From NCBI GenBank assembly GCA_026770585.1, contig MU646711.1:51832-62173 (forward strand): 10,342 bases of DNA, written 5' to 3'. Positions 5,778-10,342 of this stretch are shown in pieces (position 1 is the stretch's first letter; each line of letters opens with the position of its first letter). Position numbers and translations under genes: made by a program. Origin of the DNA: Baffinella frigidus. Its lineage: Eukaryota > Cryptophyceae > Cryptomonadales > Baffinellaceae. Under the pieces are notes generated by a model. The model saw nothing but the letters and a program-made list of their open reading frames with translations. It had not been told where the DNA came from and made no database searches.

Positions 5778-7259
5778 ATGTGCGTTTTGGCCCTGGCCCA
5801 CTGCTGCGAGATGTTCAGGAGGTCGACCGGACTGTGCAGGAAGGAGCCGAGCTACACGCGGAGATGCTCTGACGGAGACTTCGAGGTCCTGGTCGACGTG
5901 GTGAGCAGCGTCGAGCCCTCGACCCCCCCGCCCCGACGCCGACGTCGGTCAATGACGGATCTGGTCGAGGGCTCAAGCCACAAAGCGGTCGAGGAGTACA
6001 CGCGCTCGCCCGATCACTTTGCGCTGTTTGAGCGCCGAACAAGTTCTGTGGGCTCCACCGTGCTCCCCGAGTGGCCCGAGGAGAACGGTGCTGCGATGGC
6101 GCGCGGCCGCAGCCTGATGCACACTCTCGCGATGGACTCGACGCGATTCACGAGCGGCGACTTGTGCGGGCTGCTCCTCGAGCTGTTCCAGGAGGCGGGG
6201 CTCCCGGAGGAGGTCCCGCTCAGCTGCGTCAAGCGCCTGATCCTCGCTGTGCGCGCACACATGTACGACAACCCCTACCACAGCTGGGCGCACGTCTTCG
6301 ACGTGTCGCAAACGATCTTCGTGCTCGCGACGACGACGGGGCTGATGGAGCGGCTGGACGCGTGGGAGCGTTTCGCGCTCCTCGCCGCCGCGGTGTGCCA
6401 CGACCTGGAGCACCCGGGCGTAGACATTGGGTTTGTGGCGCGTGCGGCACTGAAAGACGCGTTCCACGACAAGCAACTCGAGAAGCACCACACGCTGCGC
6501 GCATTCGAAATCATGGCGGATTCCGAGATCGGGGTGCTGCAGGGCATCAGCACCGCGAACTACTACGCGTTCCGGCAAGCGGTCTCCGGGTGCATCCTCG
6601 CGACGTGTCCCGCGAACCACAGCGAGTTTGTGGCGAAGCTGGCCGATCTCACGGGGGGAAAGGGCGGCGTAACTGGAAAGCAGCTCGAGATGGAGCTGCT
6701 CATCAAGGCCGCGGACATCTCCAACGTGATCAAGCCGTTCCCGGTGGCGGCGCGCTGGGCGCTGCGCGTGACCGACGAGTTCTTCCTCCAAGGCGACGTG
6801 GAGCGGCAGCACGACATGGCGGTGACGCCGCTGTGCGACCGCAAGCACAAGTCGCGCGTGGGGATCCAGGAGGGCTTCATCGACCACGTGTGCGCGCCCT
6901 TCTTCGACGCCATGGCCATCCTCTACCCCGCGCTGCGCCCGGCGGTGCGCGTCATGCACTCCAACCGCGCCCAGTGGGCCGTGTACACCGACGCGCGCCT
7001 CGAGCTGCTCCGCGACCTCCACCAGGGCATCGTCGACTTGTACCACCAGCAGATCAACGTCAACCTATGCCTATCCGGCCCCCCCCCCCTCGGCTACGAC
7101 GAGAGCCCCACCCACAACGCCGACTCCGCCGACTTCATCTTCGGCGTGCCGCCCTCGCCTCCGCGCTCGCTCGACACGAGCGACCCCGCGTCGCTCCCCT
7201 CTGGGCTCTCGCACACCATCTCGCGCCGCAAGCTTGCCAGGCCCTCTTTGACCATGTGA
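5778..7259 (+). CDS. Class I cyclic-nucleotide 3',5'-phosphodiesterase (PDEase_I catalytic domain)
   Basis: The 493-residue product should hydrolyse cAMP and/or cGMP to the 5'-monophosphate and so end second-messenger signalling. The catalytic domain spans roughly residues 110-430. Visible motifs are YHSWAH (general-acid H168, metal ligand H172), CHDLEHPG (ligands H208, D209), LEKHH (235-238), ADISN (ligand D313, N316), QGDVE (338-342) and IQEGFI with the family's nucleotide-binding Gln (Q364) and Phe (F367). All key metal ligands are present, so it should be active. Odd points: YHS instead of YHN, and DIGF where many relatives have NxF after HPG. No GAF, PAS or membrane segment is seen; N- and C-terminal tails are low complexity. 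R53-R57 followed by S58 is a basophilic-kinase-type site, and two Cys pairs lie near the N-terminus. The start is uncertain (5778, M59, or an upstream exon). The catalytic domain is uninterrupted by introns. Substrate choice between cAMP and cGMP cannot be read. Long opposite-strand frames here are GC-driven shadows. Confidence 0.93.
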   Translation: MCVLALAHCCEMFRRSTGLCRKEPSYTRRCSDGDFEVLVDVVSSVEPSTPPPRRRRRSMTDLVEGSSHKAVEEYTRSPDHFALFERRTSSVGSTVLPEWPEENGAAMARGRSLMHTLAMDSTRFTSGDLCGLLLELFQEAGLPEEVPLSCVKRLILAVRAHMYDNPYHSWAHVFDVSQTIFVLATTTGLMERLDAWERFALLAAAVCHDLEHPGVDIGFVARAALKDAFHDKQLEKHHTLRAFEIMADSEIGVLQGISTANYYAFRQAVSGCILATCPANHSEFVAKLADLTGGKGGVTGKQLEMELLIKAADISNVIKPFPVAARWALRVTDEFFLQGDVERQHDMAVTPLCDRKHKSRVGIQEGFIDHVCAPFFDAMAILYPALRPAVRVMHSNRAQWAVYTDARLELLRDLHQGIVDLYHQQINVNLCLSGPPPLGYDESPTHNADSADFIFGVPPSPPRSLDTSDPASLPSGLSHTISRRKLARPSLTM

Positions 7260-7553
7260 GCCAGGCTCTGGGGACACAGTCCCGTGTAGGATAGCTGGAG
7301 CGCTGTACATGAGGCACGTCCACTAGAAGGCGCCAGAAGAGGGGCGCGAGGTGGCCGGAGGAGTGAGTGAGGTAGCTGGCGGAGAGAGCTGGCCTCGTGT
7401 TTCAATACAGGGTCTTCCTGAAGCCTCTTCGCTTCCGCCTGCCTCCCCACATGTGCGCGTTTGAATGTGCTGCGAAGGCGAGGTGAACAGGGAATGATGT
7501 GAGGGGGCGTGGGTAGGTTTTGCCAGCCGCATGATCGACCCTCCACACAGGAC
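7260..7553. other. 3' flank of the phosphodiesterase gene
   Basis: No further gene is visible. No AATAAA or clear hairpin terminator follows the TGA. A 150-codon minus-strand frame extends from here into the phosphodiesterase but is a shadow. The first MITE A copy marks the end of this flank. Confidence 0.5.
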
Positions 7554-7674
7554 TACAGGGGTTCCTCGCTCATAAGAAAACGCCCCCCCCCCTAGGACCA
7601 CCATATGACCCTAGGCATGGTCCTACTGTAGGGTCCTAGGGGGGGCGGTTTCTTATGAGCGAGGTACCCCTGTA
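7554..7674 (+). mobile_element. MITE family A, copy 1 (121 bp with both TA)
   Basis: The element is almost one long palindrome. The left end is TA-CAGGGGTTCCTCGCTCATAA and the right end is its reverse complement with one change (…TTATGAGCGAGGTACCCCTG-TA). The arms continue through AAGAAA, a poly-C/poly-G run, and CCTAGGACC/GGTCCTAGG to a short centre with CCTAGGCATGG. TA on both sides and CAGGG-type ends suggest a TA-targeting (IS630/Tc1/mariner-like) non-autonomous element; this is inference. It lies ~295 bp after the phosphodiesterase stop codon. Confidence 0.88.
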
Positions 7675-7987
7675 GCTCACTGGTTGAAGGGGGGTCGAGC
7701 CTCGGTGGTGCTTTTGATTTTGAAAATGTTTACGATTGAAGCATGGAGCGCGGCTTTTGTGTGTTCCTGGGATGTATTTAGGTTCTTTGGGTTCTTCGAG
7801 CTCCCGCCATAGGCGGACACTGGAACTGGTTCTGCAGAAAAGCCATACTTCCTGTATCCGGAATCCTCACTAGCCTTATCCGCCCCGTTGGTTCCTACCC
7901 CCATTACATCATGGTAAAGGCTACATGTATTGGAGCCATTGCCTCTCTCAGCTGGGGGCTATCGGAGCCATTGCCCCTCCCGCACGG
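7675..7987. other. Unassigned sequence between MITE copies
   Basis: No gene recognised. GGAGCCATTGCC occurs twice (about 7931 and 7966), and related GGAGCCRTTGG motifs recur in the repeat block at 8239-8726, so the right part may be eroded repeat. Position 7671 onward has a tRNA A-box-like string, but no tRNA fits. Confidence 0.45.
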
Positions 7988-8102
7988 CTCCTCAAGAACG
8001 ACCCCCCCCCCCCAGGACCACCATAGGGCCCTAGCTAGGCATAGGGCTACTGTAGGGTCCTACTAGGGGGCGGCGGTTTCTTATGAGCGAAGTACCCCTG
8101 CA
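7988..8102 (+). mobile_element. MITE family A, copy 2 (left end decayed)
   Basis: From CTCCTCAAGAACGACCCC (7988 on) the sequence follows family A, through AGGACCACCATAGGGCCCTAG and TACTGTAGGGTCCTA to an intact right end ending GTACCCCTG at 8100. The outer left CAGGGGTACC is unrecognisable, so only one terminal repeat is intact. The flanking dinucleotide at 8101-8102 is CA instead of TA and is shared with copy 3. Confidence 0.8.
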
Positions 8103-8222
8103 CAGGGGTACCTCACTCATAAGAAAGCCCCCCCCCCCCTAGGACCAACCTAGGGCCCTGGGCATTGGCCTACTGTAGGGTCCTAGGGGTGGGCGCTTTC
8201 TTATGAGCGAGGTACCCCTGTA
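8101..8222 (+). mobile_element. MITE family A, copy 3 (122 bp)
   Basis: Both ends are intact: CAGGGGTACCTCACTCATAA at 8103 and its complement ending CCCCTG at 8220, followed by TA (8221-8222). The left flanking dinucleotide is CA. It sits directly against copy 2, so the two outer ends together read GTACCCCTG-CA-CAGGGGTAC. TACAGGGGAT immediately after 8220 looks like the first bases of another end, but it does not continue. Confidence 0.88.
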
Positions 8223-8734
8223 CAGGGGATGGTGTGCTGGACCAGTGGCGTAACTGCTTTGACCAGTGGCTTACCTGACCGCAGCTAATCTGACCAGTAT
8301 GGCAGCGGCTAGCTGGACCACCGCATGTCATCCTGACGTTGGAGCCGTTGGATACCCACGCTAAGTCAACGCCAGGCTAAGTCAAAGCAGATTTGACCAG
8401 TGGTTTAACTACTTTGACCAGTGGCGTAACTGTCGACCAGTATGGCAGGAGCTAGCTGGACCACCACATGTCGTCCTGACGTTGGAGCCATTGGGTTCCC
8501 ACGCTAAGTCAACGCCACTCTTAAGTCAACAAGCTAGCTGGACCACCACATATCGCTGGCGAGCGGCAGACGCGGTCCTTTCTGGGATCGCCACTTGCTC
8601 CTCAGCTCCATCAGAACCAAGAACCGAGCTAGCTTCTGCCGTTGGAGCCGTTGGATTCCCACGCTAAGTCAACGCCACTCTTAAGTCAACACGCTAGCTG
8701 GACCACCACATGTCGCTGGCGAGCAGCGTCGCAC
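8223..8734 (+). repeat. Complex direct-repeat block (143- and 160-bp offsets)
   Basis: The module GTTGGAGCCRTTGGRTWCCCACGCTAAGTCAACGCC occurs at 8338, 8481 and 8641. Positions 8481-8566 and 8641-8726 are about 94% identical at an offset of 160. GCTAGCTGGACCACC occurs at 8308, 8451, 8533 and 8693. GACCAGTGGCGTAACT-like strings recur near 8239, 8260, 8396 and 8417. The small open frame at 8482-8667 lies inside the repeats and is not a gene. Confidence 0.8.
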
Positions 8735-8762
8735 ATACCAGCATCGCCCGCATCCTGCAATC
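8735..8762 (+). repeat. ACCAGCATC subtelomeric module, copy 1
   Basis: ATACCAGCATCGCCCGCATC followed by CTGCAATC. It is followed by a run of G and GTATCTCTTAAGACTTA rather than by TTTAGGG units. Confidence 0.75.
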
Positions 8763-8790
8763 CCGGGGGGGGGGGGTATCTCTTAAGACT

Positions 8791-8912
8791 TACAGGGGTA
8801 CCTCGCTCATAAGAAACCGCCCCTCCCTAGGACCCTACAGTAGGACTATGCCTAGGGTCCTATGGTGGTCCTAGGGGGGGGGGCGGTTTCTTATGAGCGA
8901 GGTACCCCTGTA
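8791..8912 (-). mobile_element. MITE family A, copy 4 (122 bp, inverted orientation)
   Basis: TA-CAGGGGTACCTCGCTCATAA at 8791 and its exact complement ending CCCCTG-TA at 8912. The asymmetric centre (CCTACAGTAGG before ATGGTGGTCC) is reversed compared with copies 1-3, so the element is in the opposite orientation. Its flanks joined through a single TA give ACTTAGGCTTGTAAGTATACG, which aligns without gaps to ACTTCAGCCTAGAGGTATACG at 9222-9242, a probable empty site. Confidence 0.9.
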
Positions 8913-8931
8913 GGCTTGTAAGTATACGTTT

Positions 8932-9036
8932 TATCCCTTAAGTGGCCAGTAGGCTCATACGCCCTACCGTAGGGCCTTAGGACCTGCCTAGGACCTCTTG
9001 GCCCTCACATTTGTCGGCATGGCCACTTAAGGGATA
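8932..9036 (+). mobile_element. MITE family B, copy 1 (105 bp)
   Basis: Perfect 16-bp terminal inverted repeats: TATCCCTTAAGTGGCC at 8932-8947 and GGCCACTTAAGGGATA at 9021-9036. The interior has GCCCTACCGTAGGGC and CCTAGGACC palindromes resembling the centre of family A. If the outer TA is the target duplication, the ends begin TCCCTTAAG. Confidence 0.8.
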
Positions 9037-9102
9037 CTCCCTTAGGCCTATGAGAATACGTGTGGACATGGCTCCATCCCGTACGGTCTTAATCGCCCGT
9101 GG

Positions 9103-9154
9103 CGCCAAGTGGCCACTTAAGGGATACCATCGCCAAGTGGCCACTTAAGGGGTA
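9103..9154. repeat. Two tandem stray ends of family B (28-bp period)
   Basis: CGCCAAGTGGCCACTTAAGG occurs at 9103 and again at 9131, each continuing into GGATACC or GGGTACC. These are right ends of family B without matching left ends. The preceding bases (CTTAATCGCCCGTGG, about 9088) match the left part of family B copy 2 in reverse complement. Confidence 0.75.
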
Positions 9155-9158
9155 CCCT

Positions 9159-9184
9159 AGCAGCATCGCGCGAATCCTGCCATT
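9159..9184 (+). repeat. ACCAGCATC subtelomeric module, copy 2
   Basis: AGCAGCATCGCGCGAATCCT followed by GCCATT, a diverged copy. It is followed by a short telomere-like stretch (GGTATAGGGTTTAGGGTATC, 9195-9214) and then the sequence paralogous to the flanks of MITE A copy 4. Confidence 0.7.
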
Positions 9185-9245
9185 GAGCGTTTCGGGTATA
9201 GGGTTTAGGGTATCTCGTAAGACTTCAGCCTAGAGGTATACGTTT

Positions 9246-9417
9246 CCACGCAAGAGTGCAGGGCTGACCTGAAAAAACAAGCCAGTTCACACGGAATTTG
9301 TAATAACTTTCCGAAATTTCGATTTTTCTGTGGGAAGAATGTCCACTTATGAACTTAAGAAATAGTAGAATTCTACTATTTCTCCTGTGGGTCACTCTGC
9401 CCTACACTCTTGCGTGG
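9246..9417. mobile_element. Element C: MITE-like, 172 bp, with central palindrome
   Basis: CCACGCAAGAGTGCAGGGC (9246-9264) and GCCCTACACTCTTGCGTGG (9399-9417) are inverted with one mismatch. Near the right third, 9358-9383 is a perfect 26-bp palindrome centred on GAATTC. The interior is AT-rich, unlike its surroundings, which supports insertion. No clear target duplication and no open frame. Confidence 0.7.
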
Positions 9418-9421
9418 TTGG

Positions 9422-9613
9422 TACAGTCCACCTACCCTAACACAGGCTACCGAAACACATACTTACCCTCCACACATACTCCTTCGGCCGGCCCCCGATT
9501 TCCCCCTGCAAGGAAGTATGCCTGAAGGGTGGACACCATAACGCATACCTACCCTCCACACATACTCAATCTGTCCGGCCCCGACGGGTATGTGTTAGGG
9601 TAGGTCCACTGTA
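9422..9613 (-). mobile_element. MITE family S, copy 2 (192 bp)
   Basis: The reverse complement of copy 1 at 1275-1464 with few differences. Ends are TA-CAGTCCACCTACCCTAAC and ...GTTAGGGTAGGTCCACTG-TA. Having both ends intact, it fixes the true boundaries that copy 1 has slightly damaged. It starts four bases after element C. Confidence 0.85.
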
Positions 9614-9644
9614 GCAGTGCATGGCTCTGTCCATTTGGGAGCGC

Positions 9645-9666
9645 ATACCAGCATCGCCCGCAATCT
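9645..9666 (+). repeat. ACCAGCATC subtelomeric module, copy 3
   Basis: ATACCAGCATCGCCCGCAAT followed by CTAGGG. It is shorter than copy 4 (the CATCCTGCC segment is lost) and leads straight into the telomere-like tract. Confidence 0.75.
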
Positions 9667-9761
9667 AGGGTTCAGGGTTCAGGGTTTAGGGTTTAGGGAT
9701 TAGGGTTTAAGGTTTAGGGTTTAGGGTTTAGGGTTGAGGGTTTAGGGTTTAGGGTTTAGGG
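9665..9761 (+). repeat. Interstitial telomere-like tract
   Basis: About 13 units, mostly TTTAGGG with TTCAGGG, ATTAGGG, TTTAAGG and TTGAGGG variants, outward orientation. MITE B copy 2 starts at its right edge. Confidence 0.9.
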
Positions 9762-9879
9762 TATCCCTTAAGTGGCCGACGGGCGATTAAGACCGGGCGA
9801 TTAATCGCCCTGACTCGCCCTAGGCAGGTCCTAGGGCCCTACCGTAGGGCGTATCAACCTACTCGCCACTTAAGGGATG
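9762..9879 (-). mobile_element. MITE family B, copy 2 (118 bp, inverted)
   Basis: The left end TATCCCTTAAGTGGCC is intact; the right end CGCCACTTAAGGGATG has lost its outer base match. Its right part in reverse complement matches copy 1 (GGYGAGTAGG..GATACGCCCTA..GGCC.TAGGACCTGCCTAGG). It also carries GGGCGATTAAGACCG, which copy 1 lacks and the fragment near 9088 shares. Confidence 0.75.
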
Positions 9880-9917
9880 CGGGTTGAGGGGTTGGGGTTT
9901 AGGGGTTTAGGGTTCAG
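9880..9917 (+). repeat. Short degenerate telomere-like tract
   Basis: GGGTTGAGGGGTTGGGGTTTAGGGGTTTAGGGTTCAG-type units in the outward orientation, many with an extra G. Confidence 0.7.
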
Positions 9918-9932
9918 AGGATCGTCACACCA

Positions 9933-9972
9933 ATACCAGCATCACGCGCATCCTGCCATCTAGGGTTTAGGG
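9933..9972 (+). repeat. ACCAGCATC subtelomeric module, copy 4, with TTTAGGG
   Basis: ATACCAGCATCACGCGCATC then CTGCCATC (to 9960), followed at once by TAGGGTTTAGGG. This copy shows the full module most clearly: the motif directly abuts telomeric repeat. Confidence 0.8.
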
Positions 9973-9985
9973 TGTGGGGTCCTGG

Positions 9986-10015
9986 AGGGGTACTCACGAA
10001 TAAGGAAACGCACCT
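9986..10015 (+). mobile_element. Decayed left end of MITE family A
   Basis: AGGGGTACTCACGAATAAGG continuing AAACGCACC resembles CAGGGGTACCTCGCTCATAAGAAACGCCC. No right end is present; the sequence passes into the 31-bp tandem array, whose unit (CCTACGGTAGG, CCTAGGG) resembles a family A or B centre. Confidence 0.6.
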
Positions 10016-10021
10016 CCGTAC

Positions 10022-10140
10022 GGACCTACGGTAGGGCTAGTCCCCCCCCTAGGGACCTACGGTAGGACTAGCCCCCTCCCTAGGGACATACGGTAGGGCT
10101 AGTCCCCCCCCTAGGGACCTACGGTAGAACTAGTCCTAGG
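10022..10140 (+). repeat. 31-bp tandem array, about four units
   Basis: GGACCTACGGTAGGGCTAGT plus a C-run and CTAG repeats at 10022, 10053, 10084 and 10115, exactly 31 bp apart with few changes. Each unit contains the near-palindrome CCTACGGTAGG and CTAG. It probably grew by slippage from a MITE centre. Confidence 0.9.
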
Positions 10141-10154
10141 AACACAGGCGAGCT

Positions 10155-10174
10155 CACCAGCACCGCTGTATCTC
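10155..10174 (+). repeat. Possible ACCAGCATC module, copy 5, degenerate
   Basis: CACCAGCACCGCTGTATCTC shares CACCAGCA and the later GTATCTC with other copies and also sits immediately before a telomeric tract. The match is short, so this call is tentative. Confidence 0.4.
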
Positions 10175-10342
10175 GGGGTTTGGGGTTTAGGGTTTAGGGT
10201 TTATGGTTTAGGGTTTAGGGTTTAGGGTTTGGGTTTTAGGATTTAGGGTCTAGGGTTTAGGGTTTAGGGTCTAGGGTTTGGGGTTTAGGGTTTAGGGTTT
10301 AGGGTTTAGGGTCTAGGGTTTAGGGTTTAGGGTTTAGGGTTT
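10175..10342 (+). repeat. Telomeric TTTAGGG array at the window edge
   Basis: Near-continuous TTTAGGG in the orientation expected for the G-strand of a right-hand chromosome end, running off the window. The left part holds more variants (TTTGGGG, TTATGG, ATTTAGG), TCTAGGG occurs several times, and the last ~30 bases are perfect. This is probably the proximal part of a real telomere, but an internal tract cannot be excluded because the sequence stops here. Confidence 0.9.

Noticed and set aside
5973-7046. 357-codon minus-strand open frame opposite the phosphodiesterase, and a 407-codon plus-strand frame at 6071-7294
   Set aside because: Both overlap the catalytic domain, are Arg/Ala/His-rich and unrecognisable, and arise from the high GC of the real gene.
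7668-7705. tRNA-like string: TAGCTCACTGGTTGA followed by GGTCGAGCC
   Set aside because: The A-box and B-box-like parts are only about 20 bases apart, with no room for an anticodon arm and no acceptor stem.
8223-8734. CRISPR-like alternation of repeats and spacers
   Set aside because: Repeat lengths and offsets are irregular, no cas genes are present, and the window is plainly eukaryotic.

Overview
The window looks like a subtelomere from a eukaryote, most likely a GC-rich microbial alga or other protist. Plant-type (TTTAGGG)n tracts occur at several places, and the longest cleanest one runs off the right edge with the G-rich strand reading outward, as at a true right chromosome end. Non-coding space is full of short palindromic, transposon-like elements. 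The one confident gene is a class I cyclic-nucleotide phosphodiesterase. TTTAGGG telomeres occur in plants, green algae, many stramenopiles, cryptophytes and dinoflagellates, so I do not name a species.

Layout. 1-507: a possible decayed MITE and a plausible small minus-strand coding region (97 codons) whose 5' side abuts degenerate telomere-like DNA. 511-1027: degenerate TTTAGGG tract containing an exact 178-bp tandem duplication. 1028-2106: unique sequence, one MITE (family S), two small tandem or palindromic repeats and a half MITE (family A) that ends where a CCCTAAA-oriented tract (2107-2310) begins. 2556-2922: a 55-bp hairpin and a foldback element with 92-bp arms. 3261-4031: a ~78-bp minisatellite and GTAC/AGCT palindromes. 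4032-5650: AT-richer DNA with old inverted and direct repeats and no convincing gene. 5583-7259: GC-rich block with the phosphodiesterase. 7260-7553: probable 3' flank. 7554-10140: dense array of MITE families A, B, C and S, a 143/160-bp repeat block, a recurring ACCAGCATC module placed before telomere-like tracts, and a 31-bp tandem array. 10175-10342: telomeric array.

How it fits together. The phosphodiesterase would end cAMP or cGMP signalling by hydrolysing the cyclic nucleotide; no cyclase, kinase or other pathway partner is in the window. The repeats look like successive insertions of non-autonomous elements into a subtelomere. One insertion (family A at 8791) can be compared with a probable empty paralogous site 430 bp away, supporting TA target duplication. 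No transposase is encoded here, so the mobilising enzyme would have to be elsewhere. Family letters A, B, C and S are labels made for this annotation only.
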